Assembly (NCBI RefSeq): GCF_000425165.1
Contig: NZ_KE384322.1
Span: 30,011-94,010, forward strand
Source: Photobacterium halotolerans DSM 18316
Lineage (GTDB): Bacteria > Pseudomonadota > Gammaproteobacteria > Enterobacterales > Vibrionaceae
Length of the DNA: 64,000 nucleotides
Reading direction: 5' to 3'
Under the pieces are notes generated by a model that saw only the letters and a list, made by a program, of their open reading frames with translations, had not been told where the DNA came from and made no database searches. Below are positions 1 to 9,949 of this stretch, piece after piece (within the stretch, counting starts at the first letter, position 1; each line of letters starts with the position of its first letter). The translations under genes were made by a program, and so were the position numbers.

Positions 1-3
1 GAA

Positions 4-95
4 TGGCGGTGAAGGAGGGATTCGAACCCTCGATACGGGATAAACCGTATACTCCCTTAGCAGGGGAGCGCCTTCAGCCTCTCGGCCACCTCACC
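4..95 (-). tRNA. serX: tRNA-Ser (anticodon GCU)
   Basis: On the minus strand this reads as a class II tRNA of 92 nt with the long variable arm typical of tRNA-Ser. The acceptor stem starts GGTGAGG and the genome encodes the terminal CCA (plus-strand TGG at 4-6). The anticodon GCT is at plus-strand 59-61, flanked by CT and AA. The T-loop GGTTCGAATCC is present. It reads AGC/AGU serine codons and lies just downstream of csrA on the same strand. The serX symbol is borrowed from the E. coli gene with this anticodon. Confidence 0.96.
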
Positions 96-110
96 GTCTT
101 GCGGTCGCTC

Positions 111-138
111 ATATTACTGTCAGGCAAAAATAAGTCAA
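111..138 (-). promoter_or_regulatory. sigma-70 promoter of tRNA-Ser
   Basis: On the minus strand TTGACT (133-138) and TAATAT (111-116) are separated by 16 bp, which places the start site about 9 nt before the mature tRNA 5' end. This indicates the tRNA has its own promoter rather than depending only on read-through from csrA. Confidence 0.7.
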
Positions 139-270
139 ACACTTTATTGAGAAAAAGCGCCTTTCCATCGCTGGCTGAACACTTAATCACCAAAGCGCTA
201 GCAAATGCTTCCCGAGTGGTGACTTCATCATAATTTTCACTGACCTGGCGCGTTGTCAGCGAACAAAAAC

Positions 271-299
271 AAAAAAGGCCAGCTAATTAGCCGACCTCT
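271..299 (-). terminator. csrA intrinsic terminator
   Basis: Read on the minus strand, a hairpin containing the palindrome GCTAATTAGC, extended by GGTC/GGCC pairing, is followed by a run of T (plus-strand A-run 271-276). It lies 15 nt after the csrA stop. Confidence 0.75.
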
Positions 300-313
300 T
301 TATAAAACAGGAA

Positions 314-511
314 TTAGTAGTTACCCGAACCTTGTGTTCCGGTATCTTTTTCTGCCTGTATACGCATGTAGATCTCTTCACGGTGAACAGACACTTCTTT
401 CGGCGCATTAACACCGATGCGAACCTGATTTCCCTTTACGCCAAGTACGGTCACGGTTACTTCGTCACCGATCATCAGCGTCTCACCTACGCGACGAGTC
501 AAAATTAGCAT
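314..511 (-). CDS. csrA: Carbon storage regulator CsrA
   Basis: 65-aa RNA-binding regulator that represses or stabilises mRNAs by binding GGA motifs near ribosome-binding sites and is titrated by CsrB-type sRNAs. The protein is almost identical to enteric and Vibrio CsrA through residue 53 ([17 protein letters not shown]...). It keeps Leu4 and Arg44, residues known to contact RNA, and diverges only in the C-terminal tail. The Shine-Dalgarno AAGGAGC lies 8 nt before ATG and contains a GGA, consistent with the autoregulation known for the family. It lies between alaS (upstream) and tRNA-Ser (downstream) and carries its own terminator. BarA, encoded at 23 kb, normally controls CsrA activity through its response regulator and sRNAs, so both ends of that pathway lie in this window. 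Confidence 0.97.
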   Translation of the reverse strand: MLILTRRVGETLMIGDEVTVTVLGVKGNQVRIGVNAPKEVSVHREEIYMRIQAEKDTGTQGSGNY

Positions 512-568
512 TCGATTGCTCCTTGAGTAATCTTACTTGTAATTAGTGTTTATAAAGCTTTTTTACAC

Positions 569-747
569 AAAAAAGCCCATAGAGTTCATGGTCACTGCTC
601 AAGAAACAGCGAGAAGTGGGCGATTATCCAGACTTTAACAATCAACCACAAACATTTTCTGCTTCTGGCCTACCACTCAGATCAGACCCAAAAACTGTAC
701 TCGGCCACTCGCCATTGCATCCTCTGTCAGGTTCAACGACTCAATTG
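569..747 (-). ncRNA. Candidate small RNA between alaS and csrA
   Basis: On the minus strand a TACAAT -10 (754-759) with an off-spaced TCGACA -35 (779-784, 19-bp spacer) precedes about 180 nt that ends in a long stem (GCCC at 575-578 with GGGC at 618-621, plus an inner CACT/AGTG and CTC/GAG stem). Six T residues (plus-strand A 569-574) follow. This has the outline of an independent short transcript. It could equally be the csrA leader with an attenuator, or the alaS terminator. It lacks the repeated GGA loops expected of a CsrB-type RNA. Confidence 0.3.
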
Positions 748-774
748 TCTGTAATTGTAGCACTTTTTTAAGTA

Positions 775-805
775 TTGATGTCGACTGTACCACAGTCAAC
801 ATCAA
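775..805. repeat. Near-perfect 31-bp inverted repeat 3' of alaS
   Basis: TTGATGT-C-GACTGT, a 3-nt loop, then ACAGTC-A-ACATCAA form arms of 14 bp with a single mismatch. It begins 36 nt after the alaS stop. No T-tract follows on the alaS strand, so it is not a textbook intrinsic terminator. It may be an mRNA 3'-end stabilising hairpin or a protein-binding dyad. Confidence 0.7.
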
Positions 806-840
806 CCCTTAAGTCGCCGTTCTGCAATCAGAGATCTTTG

Positions 841-3465
841 TTAAAGGCGTTCGGTCAGCCAGGGCGACACACTTTCCAGCGCGGCGGGTAACGCGCCGGC
901 ATCTGTACCGCCTGCCTGAGCCATGTCAGGACGACCGCCGCCTTTGCCGCCAACCTGCTGAGCCACCATATTCACCAGATCGCCAGCTTTGACTTTCGCG
1001 ATCACATCTTTGGTGACGCCTGCGATCAGGCCAACCTTGCCGTCACTCACATTCCCCAAGACAACAACGCCGCTGCCCAGTTTGTTTTTCAGCTCGTCTA
1101 CCATACCACGCAGTGCTTTGTTATCTGCACCGTCCAGCTTAGCAATCAAGACTTTAGTACCATTAATTTCTTGCACCTGATTAATCAGATCGGCACTTTC
1201 CTGGGCGGCCAGTTTGTCTTTCAGTTGCTGAATTTCTTTCTCCAGCTGCTTACTGTGAGCGACTAAGGCATTCACTTTGATGGCCACAGACGCTGAATCC
1301 GATTTCACCAGACTGGCCGTTTCGGCCAGCAGGCTGTCCTGCTCATGCAGCAGCGCAATGGCACCTTCACCCGTCACCGCTTCGATACGGCGGATACCCG
1401 CGGCGATACCGCCTTCCGACACAATCTTGAACAGGCCGATATCACCGGTCTGGCGGGCATGAATCCCCCCGCACAGCTCAGTCGAGAAATCCCCCATGCT
1501 GAGTACCCGCACCTGGTCATCGTATTTCTCGCCAAACAGCGCCATCGCGCCTTTGGATTTTGCGGATTCAATGTCCATGACATTGGTTTCAATCACATGG
1601 TTCAGGCGGATTTGTTCGTTGACAATGCGTTCAATCTTACGCAATTGCTCAGGTTTGACTGATTCCAGGTGCGAGAAGTCAAAACGCAGGCCATCAGGTT
1701 TCACCAGTGAGCCTTTTTGAGTCACGTGCTCGCCCAGCTCCTGGCGCAGTGCCGCATGCAGCAGGTGCGTGGCTGAGTGGTTCAGACTGATAGCCGCACG
1801 GCGCTTAGCATCAACCTGGGCATTCACACGATCTCCCACAGACAACGCGCCTTCGCTCAGGGTGCCCTGATGGCCAATCGCGTCGCCAAACTTCTGCGTG
1901 TCTTCCACGGTGAAAACCACACCCGTGGCGGAAAGCAGTCCTGTGTCGCCACACTGACCACCGGATTCAGCATAAAACGGTGTGTGATCCAGAATGATCA
2001 GCGCTTTGTCGCCGGCAGCCACAGTGTCCACCGCTTCACCGTCACGGAAAAGCGCGACAATCTGACCTTCGCCCTGGGTGCCGTCATAGCCGCAAAATTC
2101 GGTTTCCGCATCCACTTTCACGCTGTCGTTATAATCAACGCCGAACTGACCGGCTTCACGGGCACGCTGGCGCTGTGCTTCCATGGCATTGTTGAAACCT
2201 TCTTCATCAATGCTGAAACCACGCTCACGCGCAACATCGTTGGTCAGATCCGCAGGGAAACCATAGGTATCGTACAGCTTAAAGACAGTTTCACCGTCCA
2301 GCACTTTGCCATCCAATGCGTCAATGGCTTCATTGAGGATCGACATACCGCGATCCAGCGTACGACCAAAGTTTTCTTCTTCGATCTTCAACACTTTCTC
2401 AACCATGGCCTGCTGCTGTTTCAGTGTCTCACCAGCGCTGCCCATGACCTCCGCCAGAGGACCTACAAGCTTATGGAAGAAAGCACCGCTCGCACCCAGC
2501 TTGTTACCGTGGCGTACCGCACGACGAATGATACGGCGCAGAACATAACCGCGGCCTTCGTTAGACGGCATCACACCATCCACAATCAGGAAAGCACAGG
2601 AACGGATATGGTCAGCCACAACCCGCAGAGACTGGTTAGTCAAATCGTCATAGCCAATCACAGAGGCCGCTTCTTTGATCAGCGCCTGGAAGATATCTAT
2701 TTCATAGTTTGAGTGAACGTTTTGCATGATGGCCGCCAAACGCTCGATCCCCATGCCTGTGTCGACAGAAGGCTTAGGCAGCGCATCCATCTGGCCGTCA
2801 GACTGGCGATTAAACTGCATGAAAACGATGTTCCAGATCTCAATGAAGCGGTCACCGTCTTCTTCCGGCGAACCCGGAGGACCACCCCAGATATGATCAC
2901 CGTGATCGTAGAAAATTTCAGTGCAAGGTCCGCACGGGCCGGTGTCGCCCATCTGCCAGAAGTTATCAGACTCATACGCCTTACCGCCTGTCTTGTCGCC
3001 AATGCGGATAATGCGATCTTCCGGTAAGCCAATCACCTTGTGCCAGATATCAAAGGCCTCATCATCGGTCTGATACACAGTGACCAGCAAACGCTCTTTC
3101 GGCAGTTTCAGCACACCGGTCAGAAACTCCCAGCCATATTGAATCGCCTCTTCTTTGAAGTAGTCACCAAAGCTGAAATTACCCAGCATTTCAAAGAAGG
3201 TATGGTGACGGGCAGTAAAGCCGACATTCTCCAGGTCATTGTGTTTACCACCAGCACGTACACAGCGCTGCGCTGTGGTCGCTCGGGAGTAATTACGCTT
3301 TTCCAGACCCAGAAAAGTATCTTTAAACTGGTTCATACCTGCATTTGTAAACAGCAGGGTCGGGTCGTTGGCGGGAACCAGCGACGAACTATCGACTATC
3401 TGGTGGCCTTTGCTTTCAAAAAACGTAAGAAACGCACGGCGAATCTCATCAGTGCTCATGTACAT
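841..3465 (-). CDS. alaS: Alanyl-tRNA synthetase
   Basis: 874-aa cytosolic class II synthetase that charges tRNA-Ala; E. coli AlaS is 876 aa. The N-terminal catalytic core opens with [18 protein letters not shown] and includes the motif-2 region [16 protein letters not shown]. The editing domain carries the zinc-type motifs [11 protein letters not shown] and [14 protein letters not shown] coiled C-terminal region ends in the glycine-rich [15 protein letters not shown] segment of the C-Ala domain. The first ATG is preferred because AGGA lies 7 nt upstream; a second ATG two codons later is possible. It lies downstream of recX on the same strand, the usual enteric order recA-recX-alaS-csrA. Confidence 0.98.
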   Translation of the reverse strand: MYMSTDEIRRAFLTFFESKGHQIVDSSSLVPANDPTLLFTNAGMNQFKDTFLGLEKRNYSRATTAQRCVRAGGKHNDLENVGFTARHHTFFEMLGNFSFGDYFKEEAIQYGWEFLTGVLKLPKERLLVTVYQTDDEAFDIWHKVIGLPEDRIIRIGDKTGGKAYESDNFWQMGDTGPCGPCTEIFYDHGDHIWGGPPGSPEEDGDRFIEIWNIVFMQFNRQSDGQMDALPKPSVDTGMGIERLAAIMQNVHSNYEIDIFQALIKEAASVIGYDDLTNQSLRVVADHIRSCAFLIVDGVMPSNEGRGYVLRRIIRRAVRHGNKLGASGAFFHKLVGPLAEVMGSAGETLKQQQAMVEKVLKIEEENFGRTLDRGMSILNEAIDALDGKVLDGETVFKLYDTYGFPADLTNDVARERGFSIDEEGFNNAMEAQRQRAREAGQFGVDYNDSVKVDAETEFCGYDGTQGEGQIVALFRDGEAVDTVAAGDKALIILDHTPFYAESGGQCGDTGLLSATGVVFTVEDTQKFGDAIGHQGTLSEGALSVGDRVNAQVDAKRRAAISLNHSATHLLHAALRQELGEHVTQKGSLVKPDGLRFDFSHLESVKPEQLRKIERIVNEQIRLNHVIETNVMDIESAKSKGAMALFGEKYDDQVRVLSMGDFSTELCGGIHARQTGDIGLFKIVSEGGIAAGIRRIEAVTGEGAIALLHEQDSLLAETASLVKSDSASVAIKVNALVAHSKQLEKEIQQLKDKLAAQESADLINQVQEINGTKVLIAKLDGADNKALRGMVDELKNKLGSGVVVLGNVSDGKVGLIAGVTKDVIAKVKAGDLVNMVAQQVGGKGGGRPDMAQAGGTDAGALPAALESVSPWLTERL

Positions 3466-3652
3466 TTGACAATCCTGAATAATGCTGTGTTAATCCCCCT
3501 GCCTGCAACTGCGCCCCAGTTGCCTGCTGCCGAACAGCAAAGTTCAGCGAGCATGCAGGTTTAATCAATCTAAGATAAAAGGTTTACCGGCTATTGTAAA
3601 ACAACGCGGGTTTGACGGGAAATGTTCTGTTAACACAATGGCAGAATCAGCC

Positions 3653-4114
3653 TCAGTATTCATCTTCAACCGCTAAGGCATAGCGAATCTGGTCGAAATC
3701 AAAACCTCTTGATTGCATAAAACGTAACCGGCGGGCTTTTTCTTTCGGTGTGTCCATCTGAGTGTCACCAAACTTGCGTTGCGCCACCGCTCTGGCCTGT
3801 TCGAACCAATCCACTTCGGCATCTTCCAGTGCTTGCTTGATACACAGGTCGTGCACCCCTTTCATCTTCATTTCCTGCCTGATGCGCAGCATGCCCCAGC
3901 CTTTTGATACCCCGTTTCGCACCGCCATGGCTGCGTAGCGGGCATCATCCAGCCAGTTGTAATCCTGGCAGTAGGCAACAGCGTCGCTGATCTCCTGCTC
4001 GCTGTAACCGCGCTGCCTGAGTTTCTGCTGCAACTCACGCTGGGCATGGTCACGCCGTGACAGATACCCCACTGCGGCTTCTTTGGCCGAGATTTTGGGC
4101 GCTTGCCTTCTCAC
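3653..4114 (-). CDS. recX: Regulatory protein RecX
   Basis: Small helical-repeat protein that binds RecA filaments and limits recombinase activity. The sequence has the RecX pattern: AVGYLSRRDHAQRELQQKLRQRGY, then SKGWGMLRIRQEMKMKGV, ending in RRLRFMQSRGFDFDQIRYAL. An upstream-extended frame reaches a TTG at 4150. I prefer the GTG at 4114, because GGAGGGAGG lies just before it and gives 153 aa, close to the usual Vibrio length. It follows recA by 222 nt, with a hairpin terminator between them that probably sets the low recX/recA ratio by partial read-through. A 17-bp tandem duplication lies directly upstream of the ribosome-binding site. Confidence 0.94.
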   Translation of the reverse strand: MRRQAPKISAKEAAVGYLSRRDHAQRELQQKLRQRGYSEQEISDAVAYCQDYNWLDDARYAAMAVRNGVSKGWGMLRIRQEMKMKGVHDLCIKQALEDAEVDWFEQARAVAQRKFGDTQMDTPKEKARRLRFMQSRGFDFDQIRYALAVEDEY

Positions 4115-4134
4115 CTTAACACCTCCCTCCGATT

Positions 4135-4168
4135 TGCGTTTACCAAGCAAGTGCGTTTACCAAGCAAG
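4135..4168. repeat. Perfect 17-bp tandem duplication before recX
   Basis: TGCGTTTACCAAGCAAG is present twice in direct succession (4135-4151 and 4152-4168), immediately upstream of the recX Shine-Dalgarno. It adds an apparent in-frame N-terminal extension to the reading frame but probably lies in the leader. Confidence 0.9.
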
Positions 4169-4240
4169 ATAGATTGCGGATTAATGCCAGGCTCTCTGAA
4201 TACCGAGCTCCCTGAATACTTCGCGATCGACCATCAATAC

Positions 4241-4289
4241 AAAACGGGCACTGGCATGGGTGGTTTCTCACCTCTGCACAGCGCCCGTT
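4241..4289 (-). terminator. recA-recX terminator hairpin
   Basis: On the minus strand AACGGGCGCTG pairs with CAGTGCCCGTT (11 bp with one G-U). An inner GGTG/CACC stem is enclosed, and TTTTGT follows. It starts about 48 nt after the recA stop and probably allows partial read-through into recX. Confidence 0.7.
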
Positions 4290-4336
4290 AAAGAATGACT
4301 GCTTCGGCTATCCAGCCGTGGCATCATGCGTCGTGA

Positions 4337-5401
4337 TTAAAAAGCTTCATCCTGAGCATCGACTTTATCTGTCTCTGCACTGGCCAGCTCAGCATCGGCT
4401 TCTGACACATTGCCAGGGTTCAGCAATTGTTCGCGTAATTGCTGGTCAATGATCTGCGCGATTTCAGGGTTTTCAGTCAGGTATTTACACGCATTGGCTT
4501 TACCCTGACCAATCTTGTCACCCTGATAGCTATACCAGGCACCGGCTTTTTCGATCAGCTTCTGCTTCACGCCCAGGTCAATCAGCTCACCATTACGGTT
4601 GAAGCCTTGTCCGTACAGGATTTGAGTATCAGCTTGCTTAAACGGCGCCGCAATCTTGTTCTTGACCACTTTAATGCGGGTTTCGTTACCCACCACTTCA
4701 TCGCCTTCTTTGATAGCGCCGGTTCGGCGAATATCCAGACGAACAGAGGCATAAAATTTCAGTGCGTTACCGCCTGTGGTGGTTTCCGGGTTACCGAACA
4801 TCACACCGATCTTCATACGGATCTGGTTGATGAAGATACACATACAGTTAGACTGTTTCAGGTTACCCGTCAGCTTACGCATGGCCTGAGACAGCATACG
4901 CGCCTGCAAGCCCATGTGCGAATCACCCATTTCGCCTTCGATTTCGGCTTTCGGTGTCAGGGCGGCAACTGAGTCGACCACAATCATATCTACGGCACCG
5001 GAACGGGCCAGCGCATCACAGATTTCCAGCGCCTGTTCGCCGGTATCCGGCTGTGACACCAGCAACTGATCAATATCCACACCCAGCTTCTTGGCATAAA
5101 TAGGATCCAGTGCGTGCTCAGCATCGATAAAGGCACAGGTTTTACCCTTGCGCTGTGCGGCGGCAATGGTTTCCAGCGTCAGAGTCGTTTTACCTGACGA
5201 TTCCGGACCATAAATTTCAACGATACGACCCATTGGCAGGCCGCCGGCACCCAGTGCAATATCCAGAGACAGTGAACCGGTTGAGATGGTCTCAATGTCC
5301 ATCGTACGGTTGTCACCCAGCTTCATAATGGAGCCTTTACCGAACTGCTTTTCGATCTGACCCAGGGCAGCGGCAAGAGCCTTCTGTTTGTTGTCGTCCA
5401 T
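4337..5401 (-). CDS. recA: Recombinase RecA
   Basis: 354-aa ATP-dependent strand-exchange protein and SOS co-protease. The Walker A motif GPESSGKT is at residues 65-72. The N-terminal [29 protein letters not shown], the L1/L2 loop region and the acidic C-terminal tail ([12 protein letters not shown]) all match the family. The frame extends to a TTG at 5413, but the ATG at 5401 with GGAG 7 nt upstream gives the expected N-terminus. The promoter, with a LexA box in its spacer, lies about 45 nt upstream. pncC lies upstream on the same strand and recX follows, as in many gammaproteobacteria. Confidence 0.99.
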   Translation of the reverse strand: MDDNKQKALAAALGQIEKQFGKGSIMKLGDNRTMDIETISTGSLSLDIALGAGGLPMGRIVEIYGPESSGKTTLTLETIAAAQRKGKTCAFIDAEHALDPIYAKKLGVDIDQLLVSQPDTGEQALEICDALARSGAVDMIVVDSVAALTPKAEIEGEMGDSHMGLQARMLSQAMRKLTGNLKQSNCMCIFINQIRMKIGVMFGNPETTTGGNALKFYASVRLDIRRTGAIKEGDEVVGNETRIKVVKNKIAAPFKQADTQILYGQGFNRNGELIDLGVKQKLIEKAGAWYSYQGDKIGQGKANACKYLTENPEIAQIIDQQLREQLLNPGNVSEADAELASAETDKVDAQDEAF

Positions 5402-5445
5402 TCGACTCTCCAACGGATGCTAATTCAATATTCAAATTACTGGTT

Positions 5446-5473
5446 AGTATACTGTCTATTCATACAGTGTCTA
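5446..5473 (-). promoter_or_regulatory. recA promoter with LexA (SOS) box
   Basis: On the minus strand TAGACA (5468-5473) and TATACT (5446-5451) are separated by exactly 16 bp. That spacer is the sequence CTGT-N8-ACAG (5452-5467), a consensus LexA operator. LexA bound here would occlude the promoter, giving classical SOS induction of recA and, by read-through, recX. Confidence 0.93.
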
Positions 5474-5529
5474 GCACTGTATGGCATTTTTTTCCTGACC
5501 GGCGGCCAGGCCGGGCAAGAGTGTGATCT

Positions 5530-6018
5530 TCACTGCAGAGTGTTCAGACGCTCAAGTAAGCCTTGCAATGCGCGCTCGACAGCCTGCGCACGCACCGCCT
5601 GCCGATCTCCGCGAAAATGACAGGTTTCGGCAACCAGCCAGCCTGTGGTGTCCGCCCAGGCAAAACACACAGTGCCGACCGGTTTATCCGGCGTGCCGCC
5701 ATCAGGCCCGGCAATACCACTGATAGCCACGCTGATAGTGGCCAGAGAATGCGCCAGCGCGCCTTTCGCCATCTCCTGTACCACAGGTTCACTCACCGCG
5801 CCGTGCTGAACCAGGGTTTCAGGCTTAACGCCCAGCATCTCCTGCTTGGCGGCATTGCTATAGGTAATAAATGCCCGGTCAAACCAGGCAGAACTGCCCG
5901 CAATATCCGTGATAGCCGCAGAGACACCGCCACCGGTACAGGATTCTGCGGTAGTGGCGAGCCATTGCTGGATTTTCAGTGCCTGACCAAGCTGCGCTGA
6001 CAAAGATGTCGTCACCAT
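5530..6018 (-). CDS. pncC: Nicotinamide-nucleotide amidohydrolase PncC (CinA C-terminal family)
   Basis: 162-aa enzyme that converts NMN to nicotinate mononucleotide in the pyridine nucleotide cycle. It is the stand-alone CinA C-terminal domain (E. coli PncC is 165 aa). Family motifs are present: TTAESCTGGGVSAAITDIAGSSAWFDRAFITYSN, GAVSEPVVQEMAKGAL and ISGIAGPDGGTPDKPVGTV. The start at 6018 is chosen for the strong GGAGGAAAG ribosome-binding site; a longer frame goes on upstream. It lies just upstream of recA on the same strand and divergent from mutS. In enterics pncC also precedes recA. It is probably transcribed separately, because recA has its own promoter in the gap. Confidence 0.94.
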   Translation of the reverse strand: MVTTSLSAQLGQALKIQQWLATTAESCTGGGVSAAITDIAGSSAWFDRAFITYSNAAKQEMLGVKPETLVQHGAVSEPVVQEMAKGALAHSLATISVAISGIAGPDGGTPDKPVGTVCFAWADTTGWLVAETCHFRGDRQAVRAQAVERALQGLLERLNTLQ

Positions 6019-6180
6019 CGGCTTTCCTCCGTACACAGTCAATGCCGACACCTTACTAGGATGGTATGGGCGCTTCAAGCATTAGTCGCGACATGAAATT
6101 GCGCTTCCCCCCTTTGCCGCTATTACGCTTTCACGTATCCTAGACGGCCTGATTTTTCTCGGTTTGATGCGGGCAACAGC

Positions 6181-8751
6181 GTGACAATAAAAGGTTTAGA
6201 AACACACACACCCATGATGCAGCAATATTTGAGGCTAAAAGCTGAAAACCCTGATGTGCTGATGTTTTACCGCATGGGGGATTTCTATGAACTCTTCTTT
6301 GATGATGCCAAGCAAGCTTCTCAACTGCTGGATATTTCGCTCACCAAGCGAGGCTCAAGCAACGGTCAGCCCATTCCTATGGCTGGCGTACCTTACCATG
6401 CCGTTGAAGGTTATCTCGCCAAGCTGGTTCAGTTAGGTGTTTCGGTCGCGATATGCGAGCAGATTGGCGATCCTGCCACCAGCAAAGGACCGGTTGAGCG
6501 CCAGGTTGTGCGTATTGTCACACCCGGGACTGTCAGCGATGAGGCGCTGCTTCAGGAAAGACGCGATAACCTGATTGCGGCAATTTTCTGTCAGAATGGC
6601 CGCTTCGGCTATGCCACGCTGGACATCACCTCCGGCCGTTTCATGCTGATTGAGCCCGAGAGCGAAGAAGCCATGCAGGCCGAGCTGCAGCGTACCAGTC
6701 CGGTCGAGCTGCTGTATCCGGAAGATTTTCCTCTGCCTGGCCTTTTCAGCCACATAAAAGGGGCACGCCGACGCCCGGTGTGGGAGTTTGATCTGGACAC
6801 CGCTCGCCAGCAGCTGACCCTGCAGTTCGGCACCCGCGATCTGGTGGGTTTTGGCGTTGAAAACGATGAGTTCGGCCTGTGTGCGGCCGGCTGCCTGCTG
6901 CAATACGTGAAAGATACTCAGCGCACCGCACTGCCCCACATTCGTGCCATCACCCGGGATACCCAGGAACAATCGGTGATTCTGGACGCCGCTACCCGGC
7001 GTAATCTGGAACTGACCCAGAACCTGGCCGGCGGGACGGAGAATACGCTGGCTTCCGTGCTGGACCATACTGCCACCCCCATGGGCAGCCGCCTGCTCAA
7101 ACGCTGGCTGCATCAGCCCGTCAGAAACCGTCAGCAGCTGAATCTGCGCCTGGATGCCATCGGCAGCCTGAAAGACAGCGGTATGTTCGCCGAGCTGGCC
7201 GGCGTGCTGCGTCACATGGGCGATCTGGAAAGGATCCTGGCACGGCTGGCATTGCGTTCGGCCCGGCCGCGGGATCTTGCCCGCATGCGTACGGCCCTGC
7301 AGCACCTGCCCGCTCTGGCTGAGCTGCTGGCCGAGTTAAACAGCGAATCACTGCGCCAGCTGGCAGAACAAAGCCAGCCGATGGATGAGATTTGCAGCCT
7401 GCTGGAGCACGCCATCATTGAAAACCCGCCTGTCATTATCCGTGACGGCGGCGTGCTGGCACCTGGCTACAATGCCGAGCTGGACGAATGGCGCGATCTG
7501 GCCGATGGTGCCACCAAATTCCTGGCTGAGCTGGAAGCGCGTGAGCGTGAGCGCCATGACATCGACAGCCTGAAAGTCGGCTTTAATCAGGTGCATGGCT
7601 TTTATATTCAGATCAGCCGCGGTCAGAGCCACAAAGTACCGAGCCATTATGTTCGCCGTCAGACGCTGAAAAATGCGGAACGTTACATTATCCCTGAGCT
7701 GAAAGAGCACGAAGATAAAGTCCTTAACTCCAAGTCCAAAGCACTGGCGCTGGAAAAACAGCTCTGGGAAGCCCTGTTTGACAGCCTGCTGCCGCATCTG
7801 GCTCAGTTGCAGCAGACCGCGGCCGCGCTGTCGGAGCTGGATGTGCTGGCCAACCTGGCTGAACGTGCCGATACGCTGAATTACTGCCGCCCGACACTGA
7901 GCGATAAACCCGGCCTTGAGATCAATGCCGGCCGGCACCCGGTGGTCGAGCAGGTGCTGGATGCGCCTTTCATTGCTAACCCGATCTCGTTACACCAGGA
8001 TCGCCGCATGCTGATCATCACAGGTCCGAACATGGGCGGTAAATCCACCTATATGCGTCAGACCGCGCTGATCGCGCTGATGGCACATGTCGGCTCTTAT
8101 GTACCGGCAGATTCCGCCACTATCGGGCCTCTGGATCGCATTTTCACCCGGATCGGTGCTTCGGACGATCTGGCCTCAGGCCGCTCCACCTTCATGGTAG
8201 AAATGACGGAAACCGCCAATATTCTTCATAACGCCACGGAAAACAGCCTGGTGCTGATGGATGAAATCGGCCGTGGTACCAGTACCTATGACGGACTCTC
8301 TCTTGCCTGGGCCAGTGCCGAATGGCTGGCAGAAAAAATTGCGGCCATGACGCTGTTTGCCACTCACTATTTCGAGCTGACCGAGTTGCCGTCAATGATA
8401 ACCGGGCTGGCCAATGTCCACCTGGATGCCATTGAGCACGGTGATGAAATTGCCTTTATGCACGCGGTGCAGGAAGGAGCGGCCAGCAAGTCTTTCGGTC
8501 TGGCGGTTGCCAGCCTGGCGGGTGTGCCGAAATCGGTGATCAAGCGCGCCAAGCAGAAGCTGCAGCAACTGGAGACCACGGGTCACCAGCACGCCATGGA
8601 CCAGCCGCAGACGCAAGGCGCAGACAATCAGCAACTCTCGCTGATCCCTGAGCCCAGCGAAGTCGAAGAAGCGCTGGCGCGTCTGAATCCGGATGAGCTG
8701 ACACCAAGGCAAGCCCTGGATGAGCTTTACCGTTTAAAAGCGTTGTTGTAA
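6181..8751 (+). CDS. mutS: DNA mismatch repair protein MutS
   Basis: 856-aa mismatch-recognition ATPase, close to E. coli MutS (853 aa). The mismatch-binding motif [11 protein letters not shown] lies near residues 35-45, with the Phe and Glu that contact the mispair. The ATPase Walker [10 protein letters not shown] lies at about residue 615, followed by the [12 protein letters not shown]alker B/signature and [13 protein letters not shown]. The C-terminal tail [21 protein letters not shown] is the tetramerisation region. The start is GTG at 6181. It is followed by a strong terminator shared with the convergent rpoS. The mutS-rpoS neighbourhood is conserved but evolutionarily labile in enterics; here it is intact with no inserted genes. 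Confidence 0.98.
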   Translation: MTIKGLETHTPMMQQYLRLKAENPDVLMFYRMGDFYELFFDDAKQASQLLDISLTKRGSSNGQPIPMAGVPYHAVEGYLAKLVQLGVSVAICEQIGDPATSKGPVERQVVRIVTPGTVSDEALLQERRDNLIAAIFCQNGRFGYATLDITSGRFMLIEPESEEAMQAELQRTSPVELLYPEDFPLPGLFSHIKGARRRPVWEFDLDTARQQLTLQFGTRDLVGFGVENDEFGLCAAGCLLQYVKDTQRTALPHIRAITRDTQEQSVILDAATRRNLELTQNLAGGTENTLASVLDHTATPMGSRLLKRWLHQPVRNRQQLNLRLDAIGSLKDSGMFAELAGVLRHMGDLERILARLALRSARPRDLARMRTALQHLPALAELLAELNSESLRQLAEQSQPMDEICSLLEHAIIENPPVIIRDGGVLAPGYNAELDEWRDLADGATKFLAELEARERERHDIDSLKVGFNQVHGFYIQISRGQSHKVPSHYVRRQTLKNAERYIIPELKEHEDKVLNSKSKALALEKQLWEALFDSLLPHLAQLQQTAAALSELDVLANLAERADTLNYCRPTLSDKPGLEINAGRHPVVEQVLDAPFIANPISLHQDRRMLIITGPNMGGKSTYMRQTALIALMAHVGSYVPADSATIGPLDRIFTRIGASDDLASGRSTFMVEMTETANILHNATENSLVLMDEIGRGTSTYDGLSLAWASAEWLAEKIAAMTLFATHYFELTELPSMITGLANVHLDAIEHGDEIAFMHAVQEGAASKSFGLAVASLAGVPKSVIKRAKQKLQQLETTGHQHAMDQPQTQGADNQQLSLIPEPSEVEEALARLNPDELTPRQALDELYRLKALL

Positions 8752-8781
8752 CGGCCCCCAGGTAACGGATCCGGCACGATC

Positions 8782-8813
8782 AAGAAAGGACGCCGCAGCG
8801 TCCTTTCTTTTAC
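8782..8813 (+). terminator. mutS terminator (between convergent mutS and rpoS)
   Basis: AAGAAAGGACGC, loop CGCA, then GCGTCCTTTCTT form a perfect 12-bp stem, followed by T residues on the plus strand. It can also act on the minus strand for rpoS, though the T-tract there is poor. Confidence 0.85.
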
Positions 8814-8887
8814 CTTGTTTCTTATTTGTTGTTGGGTACTTATTTCTATTTTCGTTGTGTCAGCATGCACTAAAAAGTGCGTTTACC

Positions 8888-9895
8888 TTAGATTTCCTGA
8901 TTGAACAGGGATTCAATATTCAAACCCTGATGTGTCAGCATGTCACGCAGGCGGCGCAGGCCTTCGACCTGGATCTGGCGCACACGCTCTCGGGTCAGGC
9001 CAATCTCGCGACCGACATCTTCAAGGGTGGAGGCTTCATAGCCCAGCAGACCGAAACGTCGGGCCAGCACTTCACGCTGTTTGGGATTCAGTTCCTGCAG
9101 CCAGGTGACAATAGAGGTTTTCATATCGTCATCTTGCGTGGAGGTTTCCGGGCCGCCGCAACGTTCATCCGGGATAATATCCAGCAGGGCTTTTTCGGTA
9201 TCACCGCCAATCGGGTTATCGACCGAGCCGACACGTTCATTGAGACGCAGCATGCGGTTAACATCATCCACCGACTTATCCAGCTGCAGAGCAATATCTT
9301 CCGCTGTGGGTTCATGATCCAGCTTCTGAGCCAGCTCACGAGCCGTACGCAGGTAGACATTCAGCTCTTTCACCACATGAATCGGTAAGCGGATGGTCCG
9401 GGTCTGATTCATGATAGCCCGTTCAATGGTCTGACGGATCCACCAGGTTGCATAGGTAGAAAAACGGAAACCGCGCTCAGGATCGAATTTTTCTACCGCG
9501 CGGATCAGGCCCAGGTTCCCCTCTTCGACGAGATCCAGCAGAGCAAGACCACGGTTACTGTAACGACGGGAGATCTTCACCACTAAACGCAGGTTACTTT
9601 CGATCATGCGTTTGCGGGCGACCTCATCCCCCCGCAGCGCGCGGCGGGCGTAGAGAACCTCTTCTTCGGCAGTTAAAAGTGGGGAAAAGCCGATTTCACC
9701 GAGATAAAGCTGAGTGGCATCCAGTGCTTTCTGAGTGACACTGTATGACGAGATATCCAAATCTTCGTCGGCGTCATCAACCTCTGAGTCTGATTTTGCT
9801 GAAACATCGGCTTCCTGTTCTTCAACATCGAGCTCCATCTCATCTTCAAACTCTTCATAGTTTTCGATATCAGTAGCTGCATTACTTCTGCTCAT
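8888..9895 (-). CDS. rpoS: RNA polymerase sigma factor RpoS (sigma-38)
   Basis: 335-aa stationary-phase and general stress sigma factor (E. coli 330 aa). An acidic N-terminus is followed by region 1.2-2 ([21 protein letters not shown]), region 2.3-2.4 with [21 protein letters not shown], and region 4.2 with the helix-turn-helix [27 protein letters not shown]. The stretch [27 protein letters not shown] is typical of RpoS rather than RpoD. A strong GGGAGG precedes ATG. It follows nlpD by 54 nt; in relatives the main rpoS promoter lies inside nlpD, giving a long leader controlled by Hfq and sRNAs. I infer the same here but did not identify the promoter. Confidence 0.98.
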   Translation of the reverse strand: MSRSNAATDIENYEEFEDEMELDVEEQEADVSAKSDSEVDDADEDLDISSYSVTQKALDATQLYLGEIGFSPLLTAEEEVLYARRALRGDEVARKRMIESNLRLVVKISRRYSNRGLALLDLVEEGNLGLIRAVEKFDPERGFRFSTYATWWIRQTIERAIMNQTRTIRLPIHVVKELNVYLRTARELAQKLDHEPTAEDIALQLDKSVDDVNRMLRLNERVGSVDNPIGGDTEKALLDIIPDERCGGPETSTQDDDMKTSIVTWLQELNPKQREVLARRFGLLGYEASTLEDVGREIGLTRERVRQIQVEGLRRLRDMLTHQGLNIESLFNQEI

Positions 9896-9949
9896 AGCGC
9901 CTCCCAGATAGCGTATTGCAAATCCGGTTCACCACGCCCGAGCAGTCTG

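Larger units (their letters stand above)
512..840. other. alaS-csrA intergenic region
   Basis: This 329-bp gap holds no convincing long gene. It contains a near-perfect inverted repeat (775-805), a possible promoter (754-784), an intrinsic terminator-like hairpin (569-621) and the csrA leader. From memory, Vibrio species carry an aspartokinase gene (lysC) between alaS and csrA; none is present here. A 12-codon frame starting with ATG after an AGAGGA motif occurs on the minus strand near 714, but nothing else supports it. Confidence 0.6.

Noticed and set aside
569..747. CsrB-like titrating RNA next to csrA
   Set aside because: Only two GGA motifs are seen and none lie in clear hairpin loops; CsrB-type RNAs carry many.
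1777..2712. 311-aa open frame opposite alaS
   Set aside because: Antisense shadow of alaS.
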